Part shown: piece by piece, positions 23,431 through 36,626 of the stretch
How positions within the stretch are numbered: the stretch's first letter is position 1
Layout: each line of letters starts with the position of its first letter
Origin: Cocos nucifera
Taxonomy: Eukaryota > Streptophyta > Magnoliopsida > Arecales > Arecaceae
Length of the DNA stretch: 64,000 bases
Assembly: GCA_006176705.1 (NCBI GenBank)
Contig: QRFJ01000294.1
Coordinates: 744,001 to 808,000 of the forward strand
Direction: 5' to 3'
Translations under genes and position numbers: made by a program
Notes under the pieces: generated by a model
The model's input: the letters and a program-made list of their open reading frames with translations, nothing else
The model's database searches: none
What the model was told of the DNA's origin: nothing

Positions 23431-24215
23431 TATCAACTAATAATTATTCTATCATAAAAAAATATTAGTAATGAAATTTTAGTAATGACAATCATGTCGC
23501 TAATAAAAAAAAAATATTTTTTTAATTTATTTTTTTATTATTAGCAATAGCAAGATACTTATTAGAGATGATAAAATACCGTCACTAATAAATAAAAAAT
23601 AATTTTATTTTTAAATATATTTTTATGATTATTAGTAATAAAAAAATTTTAGAAATAATAAATTATCATCTCTAAAAAAATAATTTTATTTTTTATACAT
23701 CTTTATAATTATTAGTGATGAAAAAAATATTAGTGATGGTATTTTTTTATCACTAATAAATAATTTTATTTTTTAATATATTTTTATAATTATTAATGAT
23801 GAAAGAAAATTATTAGCAACGATATGTTATCATCACTAATAAATTTATTTTAAAATATAATTATTAGTGATGGAAGAAAATTATTAGTCATGATTTTTTC
23901 ATCACTAATAATTAGTAATTTTATTTTTTAAATATAGTTTTATAATTATTAGGGATGGAAGAAAATTATTAGCGATGGCTTCTTACCATTATTAATAAGT
24001 TTATATTGAAATATAATTATTAGCAATAAAAAATAATTATTAGTAATGATAATTTATCATCACTAATAAATTTATTTTAAAATATAATTATTAACGATAG
24101 AAAAAAATTATTAGTGATGATAATTTATCATCGCTAATAAATTTATTTTAAATTATAATTATTAGCGATGGAAAAAATTAATGATGATAGTTTACCATCG
24201 CTAATAACTTTTTCA
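23431..24215. repeat. Second array of 'TTATTAGTGATGG / CATCACTAATAA' repeats
   Basis: About ten alternating direct and inverted units at 60-110 bp spacing, e.g. TAATTATTAGCGATGGAA followed by CCATCGCTAATAA. Same vocabulary as the two subterminal regions; can form many small hairpins. Confidence 0.65.
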
Positions 24216-25230
24216 TCCTCGTTTTCTCCCACCGCACGTCCTTGTTTTCCTTCAACCCACCACGCCCTCATTTTTTCACCCCCTGGCCCTCCATATTTTT
24301 ATCCCATATCGTGCACCCTTCGGTCCCTCTGCCAACCCCCTTTCTCTCCAATCCTTCGGTCCCCTCACCATCCCCTCTCACCCTCACCTCCTCCCCCCGA
24401 CTGCACTCGGCTTGCTTCCCCCCAGTTGCCTCCCCAAGCCCTCGACTGCCTCCCCCTGCTATACTTAGCCCGTCTCTCCTTGACTCGCCTTCCCCTGACC
24501 GTCTCCCCTGACTACACCCAATCTGCGTCCCCCTAGCTCGCCTCCCCTCGACCGTCTCTCCGAGCCCTCGACCGCCTTCTCTCAACTGCACTCGGCCCAC
24601 CTTCCCCTTGCCTGCCTCCTCTTGGAAGCCTCCCCAAGCCCCTGGCCACCTCCCCCAACTGGCCATGGCCTACTTACCCCCAACCACCTCCCTGAGCCCC
24701 TGGCTGCCTCCCCTTAGCTTCGCCCAACTAGCCACCCCTCGACCATCTCCCCAAGCCCCTAGTCGCCTCTCCTTAATCTGCCTCTCCTCGACCGTCTCCT
24801 TGAGCCCTGACCGCCTCCTCTCGGCTGCACCCGGCCCACCTCCCCCCTTGCCTTCCCCCAGCACCTCCTACCTCCTTAAGCCCCCGGTTGCCTCCCACCT
24901 CTCCAACCACTTTCCACCTCCCCCTGTCCCGACCTTGCAGCTCTGACCTGTGCGGCCCCATCCCTGCGCCCTCATTTCTGCGATCGCATCCCTGTGCCGC
25001 CACCCTGGCCCGACCCTATGGGCCCTATCCTACCCGCTCGACCCCGCAACTCGTGTCCTACCGACCTGACCTTGTAGCCCATGTCCCATCGGCCCGACCC
25101 TACGGCCCCATCCGCATGCCCTTGTCTCCATAGCCACATCCCCAAGCCTCAGTCCTTGCTCGCTGGTCTATGCCTCCTCATGCCTCAGTCCCTGCACATC
25201 AACCCGCACCTCAGTCTTTCTGTTGTGAGT
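24216..25230. repeat. C/T-rich low-complexity block within the CACTA
   Basis: About 1 kb of CCTCCCC/CCCGAC-type words with loose ~40-80-bp repetition ('GCCTCCCCAAGCCCCTGGCC'). Open frames on both strands come from base composition and encode only Pro/Ser/Leu- or Gly/Arg-rich strings. No protein is recognised. Confidence 0.6.
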
Positions 25231-25793
25231 ATTAGTGACAGCTAATACTAAAATTTAATTTTAATTTAAATTATATTAATTAAGTATAATTAGATATTAA
25301 AAAATTAATTAGTTAGATAATTAATTAATTAATTAAAAGTATGGGATTTGGATCTCGGTATGTAGAGCACTCAGATCAAGAAAAGGTCTAGGTGGCCAGC
25401 TGGCATCCAAGACATCCAGCCCACATGCGCCCTATACACTCAGGCCGAGCGAAGGTGCCAGTTGGCATTACGAACATAGAGTCAGGGCGTGCCCTATGTG
25501 CTTGGGCCTTGAGTCCTTGCTAGTGTCCAAGGCATCCAACCCTCATGCGCCTTGCGTGCTTAGGCTGATGGTGTTAATTTTTTAAAAAAATTATATTACA
25601 TGAAACCATAGATTCATCTTTTGATTAATGTACATATTCTAATTTAGTTAAATTAGTTTTGAATTCATAATATTTAATTATTTTAAGTTAATAATATTTA
25701 ATATAATTAGTTTTAAATTTTTGGATCGGACTTAAGAAGGGGTGTGGCTTGGCCCAGTCCAGCCCATTTTCAGTCCTATTTACAATCTCACTT
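25231..25793. other. AT-rich CACTA interior, nothing recognised
   Basis: Contains a short GC-rich patch at 25,370-25,570 with two similar phrases ('GGCATCCAAGACATCCAGCCCACATGCGCCCTA' class). No gene is seen. Confidence 0.4.
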
Positions 25794-26268
25794 GGTACTT
25801 AATTTAGAACCTTCAGGATGGGATTTGCCTGGATCCCATTCTGGTCTGCTCGCGCAACCTAGTTGTTTGGCATGCTCTAAGTCCGTATGCGCAGGATGCA
25901 CATCCTAACCATTCCCATTTGCAATGATGTCCCTTATTTCTATGATTATGCTTTTGGAAATATTGTACTCTTATTTCAAGGATAAACTCATTGTCCTTGT
26001 AAGAGATGTGTTAATAGAAAAATGCTTGATAGGGATACAATAGTTATCCATTTATATAGGAGTGGATTTATGCCAAACTACAAGCATTGGTACTTGCATG
26101 GGGAGATGTGGGAGATAAATGCAAGGGCTTCAAAGGCTCTACTTATTCAAGACCTCGATGATGTGCAAGAGCTTAATGATAACATGCTTGAGTAGATGAT
26201 TAACACATTTGGTGTGTTTGATCTAGTTATTGGTGGAAGTTCATGTAATAATTTTTTAGATAGCAGTC
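25794..26268 (+). pseudogene. CACTA transposase-associated domain fragment, left arm of an inverted duplication
   Basis: The plus-strand frame reads VPYFYDYAFGN, then, after a stop, CPCKRCVNRKMLDRDTIVI, then HLYRSGF, then YKHWYLHGE. This is the Cys-rich transposase-associated domain (PF13963-like) that begins CACTA TNP2-type transposases, including the C-P-C-K-R-C motif and terminal W-x-x-HGE. It stops at AACATGCTTGAG-TAG. The same segment recurs inverted at 36,761-37,207. The TNP2 catalytic core is absent. Confidence 0.7.
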
Positions 26269-28785
26269 TGTTGAAAAATGTGTCCCAAAGTCAATCGTCA
26301 ACCTATTGACAGTTAAGCTACATTATATCTGTAATTGATTCATTAATAAATAAAATATAATTTTGATATTTTTCATCATAAAGTATTCATCTTCTAACGA
26401 ATTCTATTATTATGATGAAGTCCCTAAGACTATTTAGCTTCGATAAAGAGAGGATTTATCAATTAGTCCTTAAATCTGTGTATAATTAAATGATAGTCTA
26501 TTAATTAGGATGACAACGTTTATCAAGCATAGATCATTGTATGCCATATGGATTAGTTGTCCTCTTAACCAAGGAGTGTGGAGACACTAATATGACATAC
26601 AGATGAGATATATGGATACATCATCTTTAAACGTGACCAACTCTAGAACATTCTACTATCGAGAATATCTTTGATGGGATATAGGTATAAGTGTTTCTTA
26701 GATCTGAGATCACCTTAGTGACTTACAAGTAACTCACTATGCTTTGGTATCGAACTAATTGAATTTTTAATTCAGTAATGGAAGGCTTTTGGATACATTC
26801 AAGTACTTGCGAAGTTAGAGTATGATCAAGATAGAATTGACTACTCTAAGAGTTGGAGAAGAATGTATCACTGTATTTCAATATAGCAAAATCTTAGCTA
26901 GGATAATCCATCATATGGATTTGATACTTTGAAATATAATATGAATAATCTGATCAAAATTGATAGTTGAACTCTGAGGTATCCTACGAGCATTTTGGTC
27001 AAGGGGATGAATTATATGAAAATTATATCCGCATGGGTTCTAAGGATGATGTTCTACATATTCGACCTATCCGATCATCGTATATCATACTAAATGGTTA
27101 CTTCATTGGTACAAAAATTTATTTCTATGCTACTAGCTTAGGTTCGAACCTATGAGGTCATATATATTAGAGCTCACGATCTGATCGAATGGTTGATCAA
27201 CGATTGAGAATCATTCTAGGATTAAACAATCAATACGATTGATGTTTAACCTAATACAAGCATTGCAGGAGGATTGATTAGCAAGTCGATTGCTAATTGG
27301 CTTAATTTGATTAAGTTAAAGGACTGAGATTAAGTTTAATTAAATATAATTTAATTAAATTTAGTTTAGACTTGATTGGATCAAGTTTAATTGGCTTATT
27401 AGATAAGCCAAGTATAAGAAAAAACTAGTCCTAGTTCAACTAAGACTTGGATCAACCCAATTTTTTAATTTAATTAAAAAATTAAATTAAAATTAAATCT
27501 AATTTAATTAAATTTTTAATTAGGCTAAAATCTAATTTAATTTGATTGACTTAGCTTTGATTTAATTTGGTTTGAAAAACCATGTTTGACAAAATCATAG
27601 ATGGAATCCTAGTAAGACTAGGATTCCACCTTCCACCACCTTAGCCCTCCACGCCCCACATCCTATTTCTTCTCTTATTTTGTGCGATAAATCCCTTTCT
27701 CCCTGGACTTCATGCATGCCCCCCCTCTCTCTCTCTCTCTTTCTCACATGGTAATTGAATGAAGGACCAAGTCTAAGAGGGAGTTTGTTTTGATTTTGGA
27801 TTCTATGAGATGAAATCCTAACAAACCTAAACTCTTCCCAATAGGTGCCGCCTCCTCTCCCTATTATTTTCTCTCTAATTCCACATGAGAAAGGCCCTTT
27901 TTTGTGCGCCCCTCCTTGTTGGTACATGCCAAAAATATTTGAGAGGGGTGCCCAAAAAATATTTGAGAGGGGTGCCCAAGAGTTGGGCGCCCCCCTTAAC
28001 TTGCCCTGTTTGACCTTTCTTTATCTAATATTTGACCTAGACAAGGACTCTTCTTTTTTTATATATTTTAGATAAATTTTAGCTTAAAATTTTCATAAAA
28101 TATAGACCATTAAGAGAGCTTTGAGGTGTGCAAAAATTAGGAAGAGAGAACCTCTGCGCGTGAGGTTCCATAGACACCAAGCTTGGTGTCTAGGTGAGAG
28201 AAAAGAGAAGAAGAAGAGGGTCTTCTTCTAGGGTTGTTTTGATTTTCTCCTCTCCTCCGTTTGAGATTTTTTTTGAGAGAGTCCTAAATCTAAAATTTCT
28301 CTTCTTTCTTCTGATATTTTGGAAAGTCTAAATCTCGAAGAAGAAAATATCGAATCAACCGTTGAAGAGAGATCAGCACAGTACTAACATATTGTGCTAA
28401 TTTCCTGCATCAGGATCTTAAATCGTGTTCGTGGGCTCGTGTGGACGACTCCTAGAGGCCGAACATATGTGCAGCTCATGATTTCATTCTTAAATCTATA
28501 TCAGCAAGTTAGAACATCTAACTTGCTCAGGTATCAGATCTAATCCATTATTCTATAGCTATATTAGTTGTAATATTGTAGTATGTTGATGAGATCAGCA
28601 TATTAATATTTTCTTTATATTTTTAATTTTTAATTTAATATCATATCTTGATCATATAATAAATTTTAAATTTAGAGTATTTTTATATTTATTTAAATAA
28701 ATATTTAATTTATTTAAGTCTTTCGCTATATGATCTTTAAAAAATTTCAAGATCTATCCTTGAAATTCTAGATCCGATTTCTTCA
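26269..28785 (+). repeat. 5' LTR of the large Copia
   Basis: 2,517 bp, homologous to 34114-36626. It holds a 25-bp direct duplication (27931-27955 and 27956-27980, AAAAATATTTGAGAGGGG) that is single in the other LTR, and a short (CT)n tract at 27725-27741. AG/GA-rich leader-like sequence follows at 28,140-28,390. Confidence 0.88.
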
Positions 28786-30720
28786 ATTGGTATTAGAGCC
28801 TAGATTTTTATTACATAATTTTTTTGAGCATGTTTAGATTATTTATTAGATTAGATCTGATTTATAATATAATTATTAAATCTAAAATAAAAAATTTAGA
28901 TCTCACAAATTGCTATAAAGTTATTCTGCTGTAAGGTTATCCCTTACAGTGAAAAGATTGTCCTAGTTCATGATGATCTATTCCTAATCATAAATTTATT
29001 AGATTTGATCTAATTTTATTTATAATTTAATAAATTTAAAATAGTTTTAGATCTAAAAATAAAGTTTTTAGATTGCATGGACTGTTATAAGATTGTCCTG
29101 CTGTAAGGTTTATCTCTTATAGTAAAAAGATTATCATAGTACGTGCTAATCTAAAATATTGATCATAAAATTTTAGATTAGATCTAAGAGATTTTATGAT
29201 CTGATTAAAAATATTTTAATCTAATTTTAATCATCATAAATATATTAGATTTGATCTAAGTTGATTTATGATTGATTGGTGTTGAAACTATTTTAATTAC
29301 ATGAACCTATTTAGACTAGATCTAAAGTAGATTCATGTTTATGTTACTTGTATTTTGATTATGAAACAAACATGCAACTTGGTTGATAGAACCATATTGT
29401 AAAAATATTTTATAAATATAAAAATTATTTTTGAAAAGTCAAACCACAATCCTCAGCCCAAAACTTGATTAAGAATTAAGAAGTTGTTTGATTAGAATCT
29501 AGGATTGTAAATTGAAGATCCTAAGACACGAATCATAACACATTGGGTTAAATGGGTTAGTAGGGATTAGGTCCATTAATTAGGTTAGACCTAGGGTTAG
29601 ATTAAAGAATGGACTTAATTAGAGAATTGACTAAATCTAATCAATTATTATCTTAGATTAGGTCAAGAATTCTCTAGATCAATTATAATAGTTGTAGTTG
29701 GTCAAGTCCATGTTTTTAACGAGATCCAAGATGGACTTGATTTTTGGCTACTAGATCTAGCACGAACTGTTAGGTTAGGTTGATCTAATTGAAACTAATT
29801 AAATAAGTTGATGTCTAAGATAAACCAGATCGGTGGTCTTTAATTGGCAGCCCACTTATCTGACCATTTTTAATGGTATCTAAGATAAGCTTTGGTAGAC
29901 CCTCCCATTGATTGAACTTACCTGGCCTCTTGGTGAAATTATATTTTGATCGGATCACTTGACTATTCGAGCTAACCCATGTCAGCTAGGTAAATCAGTA
30001 TGACTGATTTAGGTGCTCCTTGACCAGCCTATTAATGGTCTCCCTTAAGCTGATTTGGTGAAGTCAATGGGAGAATCATGATAAGCTGGTTCATCTGACC
30101 CTCTTCCTCTAAATTAAATCAATTAAATTCTCTAAAATTATTAGGTCCATAAAATAAAATAGTTATGATGATAACTAGATCATAGCCTTCTATTAAGTGG
30201 ATGATAATGGGTCTATTAGTTAGATAATCATTAGAGGCCCATAGACCTGGTGCTTATCAGCTAATAGAATTATCATTCATAATATGATTTCTTGGATGCG
30301 TCTTTCTAAATGATGGTTAGGTTGATCAATCATTGTTGGGCTTAATCATTCATTAGTTAGATGGACCAAGTATGATCATATTAATGGTTGGACCTAACCG
30401 AAACTTTCAGTGGAGGCTCTAGCCTATTGAAAAGATACCTTGGGCAAAATTAAATTACTAAAAATTATTTAGAAAAATAATTAGTTATGAACCTATCCTT
30501 AGATGTACATGGGTTGACCAACCATAGTTGGGCTTGTGTGCAGTCTATGTAGATTCTAGTATCCACTAAGAAATTAGGATAATTTTTTGAATTGGAGGTA
30601 GAGGCTACCAATTCGAATAAAATAGTGAAAAATCTTTTGATTAAAGTTCAAATATTTAGGTTTAATGAATCAATTACTAATTAGACTTTTGGTTTTTCTT
30701 TTTACAGTTAAACCCAAACC
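28786..30720 (+). other. Long untranslated leader of the large Copia
   Basis: About 1.9 kb with no gag frame. It starts with the primer-binding site. Imperfect repeats of a 'AGATTGTCCTGCTGTAAGG...AGATCTA' unit occur at 28,880-29,160, and phrases with 'TTAGGTTGATC/CTAACC' recur later. Gag is either deleted or too decayed to recognise; only a zinc-knuckle remnant is seen further on. Confidence 0.55.
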
Positions 30721-30869
30721 ATAGTTACTCCATTCACTATTAGACAGTGATTAACTTATGAGATCCAACTTCGATAATAAGTATCGAAAGTTGAATATTG
30801 TTCAGCAGCATGAAATGATTCGTGCTGGGGCCTCTATGCCCAATTTAAACATAAGATTCAAGAATAACC

Positions 30870-31370
30870 TAAATTAGGCAGAGTACTTTCATTGTAAGAA
30901 GCATGGGTATTGAAAGAGGAATTATCCTCAGTGTCGTGATTTCCATGACCATAATAAGCTGAATAAGAGAGATAAGCAAGTAGTTGTAGATCAAGGATGT
31001 TATATGATAACATCTTATAATTTTTCTATTTATGATACTTCTACTTGGGTATTGGATATCGAAAGTCCAGTCCATATTTATAATACATTACAAGGACTTC
31101 AAATTAGTAGAAGATTTGAGAATAATGAGCGATTCTTGAATGTTGGAGATGAAAGGTCTGTTCTAGTTCTAGCTATGAAAATAGTTCAATTTATTCTCAA
31201 TACTAATATCATTTTTTTAAATGAATGTCATTATTGTCCTTCCTTTTTGATGGATATAATCTCTGTTAGCCTTTTGGCCAAACATGGTTGTCATTTATCT
31301 ATAAAGGAGGATTATTATGACATTATTATGAATAATATTATAATAATGCATGGATAATAAAAAAATAATA
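30870..31370 (+). pseudogene. Copia gag zinc knuckle remnant and protease
   Basis: The knuckle-like phrase EYFHCKKHGY-stop-KRNYPQC is followed by the protease entry WVLDIESPVHIYN, where the family has the active-site motif DTGSP or DSGS. Here Thr and Gly are changed (D-I-E-S), so the protease is expected to be inactive. The frame is otherwise open from 31004 to 31357. Confidence 0.65.
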
Positions 31371-31439
31371 TTTATATTTTATCACAGTCTATAAGTATAA
31401 TGTACACTTCTAGAAAATATTTTAGATTAGATGATATCT

Positions 31440-32350
31440 CTGATATCTACTTATGACATTGTAGACTAGGTCACAATAATAAGAACTGGACAAACATGTT
31501 GTTCCAAGAGTGAATTCTCGAAGTTGATGATTGTGAATTACTTCCAACCTGTAAGTCCTCTCTTCTTGAAAAAATGACTTAGTCACCTTTTACTGAAAAA
31601 GGTGAGAGAGCTACTAAACTCTTAGGTCTAGTACATATTGATGTATGTGGACCAATGAGCATTGATGCTAGAGGTGGATATTTCTACTTCATTACTTTCA
31701 TAGATGATCTATCCAGATATGGATATGTTTATCTGATGAAACATAAGTCAGATTCATTTGAAATATTCAAAAGATTCTGAAGTGAAGTAGAAAAATAAAC
31801 TAGAAAGAGTATTAAAACTCTTCCATCGGATCGAGGAGGTGAATATCTATTCAATGAGTTCTTGACATATCTAGGAGAGAATAGGATTCTCTCACAGTGA
31901 ACTCCTCTTGGCATACCACAGTATAATAGTATATCGAAAAGGAGAAATCGAACCTTATTGGATATGGTTCCATCCATGTTGGAGTTTGCTAGTCTGCCTG
32001 TTTCATTTTGGGGTTATGCTCTTGAGACTATATGTTATATATTGAACAATATACTGAATAAATCTATCGCAAAGACTCCGTATGAAATATGGACTGGGCG
32101 TAAGCCTATACTCTCTCACCTACGAGTTTGGGGTTGTTCGGCCTATGTCAAACATTTGCATACAGATAAGCTTGGACCTCGATCTGATAAGTATGTGTTT
32201 ATAGGATATCCCAAAGAAAGTAAGGATTACTATTTCTACCATGTTGAAGAACAAAAGGTGTTCATTAGCCTTAAGACAATCTTTTTAGAAAAGAAGTTTT
32301 TTGGTGAAGAAACTGTTGCCTCTAAGGTTGAACTTGATAAAGTTCAATAG
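31440..32350 (+). pseudogene. Copia integrase
   Basis: Contains the GAG_pre-integrase phrase CRLGHNNKNW, then the core: HIDVCGPMS, FITFIDDLSRYGYVYLMKHK, then SDRGGEY with a following PLGIPQYN. The DDE residues D (HIDVCG) and D (SDRGG) are seen; the downstream E region (KRRNRTLLDMVPSML) lacks the usual 'NGVAERRN' context. The C-terminal part (YEIWTGRKPILSHLRVWGCS) is well preserved. At least three stops interrupt. Confidence 0.75.
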
Positions 32351-32429
32351 GTAGAAAAATTGACACATGTAGCTGAATCTAAGTCGGATTTGATTAGATC
32401 AGATCCAGAGCCTAGTGTACCTACATCAT

Positions 32430-34100
32430 TAAAGTGATCCGATAGAGTACCGCATCATCCGGATAGATACTATAGTTTCTTGGTCCAAGATGGTGATCCC
32501 ATCGAACTCGATGAGAACGATGAGGATCCGATCATCTATATGGATGCTACGCAGAGATCTGATTTTGAGAAATGACTTAAGGCCATGAAGTCCGAAATGG
32601 AGTTCATGAAGGTCAACGATGTGTGGATATTGGTTGATCCACCCAAAGAGGTTAAACCCATTGGGTGCAAATGGGTCTTCAAAAGAAAAAGAGATGCAGA
32701 CGAAAAGGTGAAGATCTATAAAGCCCATTTGATTGCCAAAGAGGTATCATCAATGTTATGGTATTGACTATGACGAGATATTTTTTTCTCTAGTAATGCT
32801 CAAATTCATTTGGATTATGCTTGCGATTGCTGCCCATCTAGATTATGAGATCTAGCAGATGGATGTGAAGATAACTTTTTTGAATGAAGAATTGACTGAA
32901 AAGGTGTATATGATACAACCTGAGGAATTCACATCCACAGATGAGTCCAAGTTGTGCAGGCTTCAGAGATCTATTTATGGACTGAAGCAAGCATCTCAGA
33001 GTTGGAACATGCATTTTGATAAAATAATTAAAATGTATGGCTTCATTAAGAATGAACAAGAATCTTGCATTTATAAATAAGCAAATGATCCAGCAGTAGT
33101 ATTTCTTGTCTTGTACGTAGATGACATTCTCTTAATCGAGAATAACATCCCCGCACTACAGAAAATAAAAGTCTGGTTGTTATCACTGTTCTCCATGAAG
33201 GACTTGGGTGAAGCATCCTACATTCTAGGGATGAAGATCTATAGGAATAGATCTAAAAGAATACTTGGATTATCCCAATCTACGTACATAGATACTGTGC
33301 TGAAGAGGTTCAGCATGAAAAATTTTAAAAAGGGCTATCTTTCGATAGGCCATGAAATTTTTCATTCTAAAAAGGATTATCTGACAACTCCTGAAGAGAG
33401 AGAGCATATAGGTAGAGTTCCATATGCTTCGACAGTGGAATTTATCATGTACGCCATGACATGTATGAGACCAGATGTGACATACGCACTAGGAGTAGTG
33501 AGTAGATACCAATCTAATTCTGAAGAAAACCATTGAAAAGTGGTTAAAGCCATACTTAAGTATTTGAAAAATACTAAGGATCAATGATTGATATATGGCG
33601 AGTTAGATCTGAAACTTATGGAATTTATAGACTCCGACTTTTAATCTAACTATGATGATAGCAGAAGCGTGTCGGAATATATCTTTACTCTAAATCATGG
33701 AGCTATTTGCTAGAAGAGTTCTAAGCAGCGTACTATGGTAGACTCTGTTTGCGAAGCAGAGTACATCACAGTATTAGATGCCGCGAAGGAAGCTATATGA
33801 TTGAGGAAGTTTATCATCGAGCTTGGAGTAGCATCCTTTTTTGATGGTCTGGTTCTGCTTTACTGTGATAGCACTGGTGCTATTGCTCAAGCGAAAGAAC
33901 TGAAAGCACACCAACGAATAAAGCACATTCTACGTCACTTTCATCTGATCCAAAAAATCATGGATAGAGGTGACGTTGATCTTCAGAAGATTAATAGAAA
34001 GAAGAACCTAACTAACCCCTTCACTAAAGCCCTTGCGATAAAGAAGTTCGACAACCACAAGTCGAAGATGGATATTAGATATTGTTCTGAGTGGCTTTAA
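32430..34100 (+). pseudogene. Copia reverse transcriptase and RNase H
   Basis: The RT starts KAMKSEMEFMKVNDVW, PPKEVKPIGCKWVFKRK. The later segment has IYGLKQASQSWN and the intact catalytic box YVDDILL (33,112-33,132). RNase H follows, with VCEAEYI, LLYCDSTGAIAQAK and TKALAIKKFDNH, ending at a TAA (34098-34100) just before the 3' LTR. Several TGA/TAG/TAA codons and at least one frameshift (near 32,755) make the product non-functional, although single domains remain open. Confidence 0.8.
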
Positions 34101-34113
34101 GATAAGTGAAAGT

Positions 34114-35557
34114 TGTTGGAAGATGTATCCCAAAGCTAATCATCAGCCTGTTGAAGGTTGAGCTACATTGTATCTATAATTAATTTATTAATAAATAAAA
34201 TATATTTTTAATATTTTTCATCATAAAGTATTCATCTTCTAACAAACTTCATTATTGTGATGAAATTCTTAGGACTATTTAGCTTTGATAAAGAGAGGAT
34301 TTATCAATTAGTCCTTAATCTATTCATGATCAAATGATAGACTGTTAATTAGGACGATAGCATCTATCGAGCATAGATCGCTGTATGCCATATGGATTGG
34401 TTGTTCTCTTAATTAAAAAGTGTAGAGACACTGATATGGTATATAGGTGAGATATATGGATAAATCATCGGTGAACGTGACCAATTTTAGAGTATTCTAC
34501 TATCGAGAATGTCTCTAATGGGATATAGATATAAGTATTTCTTAGATCTGAGATTACCTTAATGACTTACAAGCAACTCACTGTATTTTGGTACCAGACT
34601 AACTAAATTTTTAATTCAGTAATGGAAGGCTTCTGGGCATAGTTAAGTACTTGTGAAGTCAGAGTGCGATCAGGATGGAATTGACCATCTCAAGAGTTGG
34701 AGAAGAATGTATCACTGTATTTTAATATAGCAAAATCTTGGCCAGGATAATCCATCAGATGGATTTGATATTTTGAAATATAATGTGGATAATCTGATCA
34801 AAATTAATAGTTAAACTCTGAGGTATCCTACGAGCATTTTGGTCAAAGAGATGAATTATATGGAAATTATATCCGCATGAATTCTAAGGATGATGTTCTA
34901 CACATTCAACCTATTCGATCATCATATATCATTACTAGATAATTACTTTGATTGGTACAGAAATCTATTTTTATGCTACTAACTTAGGTTCGGATCTATG
35001 AGATCATACATTTTAGAGCTCACGATCTGATTGGATGGTTGATCAACGATTAAGAATCGTTATAGGATTAAACAATTAATACGATTGATGTTTAACCTAG
35101 TGCAAGCATTGTAGGAGGATTGATTAGCAATTTGATTATTAATTAGCTTAATTTAATTAAATCAAAGGATTAAGATTAAGTTTAATTAAATATTATTTAA
35201 TTAGATTTAGTTTGGACTTGATTGGATCAAGTTCAATTGGCTTATTGGATAAGCCAAGTATAAGAAAAAACTAGTCTTAGTTCAACTAGGACTTGGGTCA
35301 ATTCAATTTTCTAATTTGATTAAAAAATTAAATCTAATTTAATTAAATTCTTAATTGGATTTGAACCTAATTTAATTTGGTTGACTTGATTTAGATTTAA
35401 TTTAGTTTGAGAAACCATATTTGACCAAATCATAGATGGAATCCTAGTAAGACTAGGATTCCACCTTGCGCCACCTTAGCTCTCCAAACCCCACTCACTA
35501 TTTCTTCTCTTATTTTGTGCAACAAATCTCTTTCTCCCTAGTCATCACGCCCCCCCC

Positions 35558-35612
<55 letters not shown>

Positions 35613-36626
35613 ATATGATAATTGGGTGGAGGACCAAGTCTAAGAGGGAGTTTGTTTTGATTTTGGATTCTGTGAGATAGAACCTAACAAATCTAATCTC
35701 TTTCCAATAGGTGCCGCCCCCTCTTCCTATTATTTTCTCTCTTATTCCATGTGAGAAAGGCCCTTTTTTGTGCACCCCTTCTTGCTGGTAATGCCAAAAA
35801 TATTGGAGAGGGGCACCCAAGAGTTGGGTGCCTCTTGACTTGCTCTGTTTGACCTTTCCTTGTCTAGTATTTGATCTAGACAAGGACTCTTCTATTCCTA
35901 TATATTTTGGATAAATTTTGGCTTGAAATTTTCATGAAATACAGAACATTAAGAGAGCTTTGAGGTATGCAAAAGTCAGGGAGAGAGAACCTCTAGGCAT
36001 GAGGTTCCATAGATACCAAACTAGGTGTCTAGGTGAGAGAAAAGAGAAGAAGAAGAGGGTCTTCTTCTAGGGCTGTTTTGATTTTCTCTTCTCCTCCTTC
36101 TTTTGAGATTTTTTTGAGAGAGTCTCAAATCTAAAATCTCTCTTCTTTCTTTTGATATTTTGGAGAGTCTAAGTCTTGAAGAAGAAAGCATCGAATCGAC
36201 CATCGAAGAGAGATCAGCATAGTACTAGTATACTGTGCTGATTTTCTGCATCAGGATCTCAGATCGTGTTCGTGGGCTCGTATGGGTGACTCCTAAAGGT
36301 CAGATTCAGGTGCGGATTGTGACTTCATCCTCAAATCTGGATCAGTAAGTTAGAATATCTAACTTACTTAGGTATCAGATCTAATCTATTATTCCATAGC
36401 TACATTAGATGTAGTATTGTAGCATGTTGATGAGATCAACATGTTAATCTTTTCTTTATATTTTTAATTTTTAATTTAATATCATATCTTGATCATATAA
36501 TAAATTCTAGATCTAGAATATTTTTATATTTATTTAAATAAATATTTAATTTATTTAAATCTTTCACTGCATGATCTTAAAAAAAATTTAAGATCTACCC
36601 TTGAAATCCTAGATCTGGTTCCTTCA
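34114..36626 (+). repeat. 3' LTR of the large Copia
   Basis: 2,513 bp. A (TC)n tract spans 35561-35607, preceded by a C run, and is much longer than the 17-bp tract of the 5' LTR. It ends CCTTCA at 36626. Confidence 0.88.

Larger units (their letters stand above)
26269..36626 (+). mobile_element. Copia LTR retrotransposon with 2.5-kb LTRs (Angela/Tork-like), plus strand
   Basis: 5' LTR 26269-28785 and 3' LTR 34114-36626 both start TGTTG and end TTCA. A primer-binding site TGGTATTAGAGCC (28788-28800) differs by one base from the initiator-tRNA-Met complement. The pol order protease, integrase, RT, RNase H is that of Ty1/Copia. Flanks are CAGTC (left) and CAACC (right), which could be one CAGCC duplication altered by one transition on each side. 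It sits near the centre of the inverted transposase duplication. The lineage name is by sequence resemblance of the integrase/RT phrases and the long LTRs. Confidence 0.85.

Noticed and set aside
22378..24210. CRISPR-like array
   Set aside because: The regular short repeats alternate in orientation, have variable spacing and belong to a CACTA subterminal region in plant DNA.
24168..25133. Pro/Ser/Leu-rich frames in the C-rich block
   Set aside because: Low-complexity composition, open on both strands, no domain.
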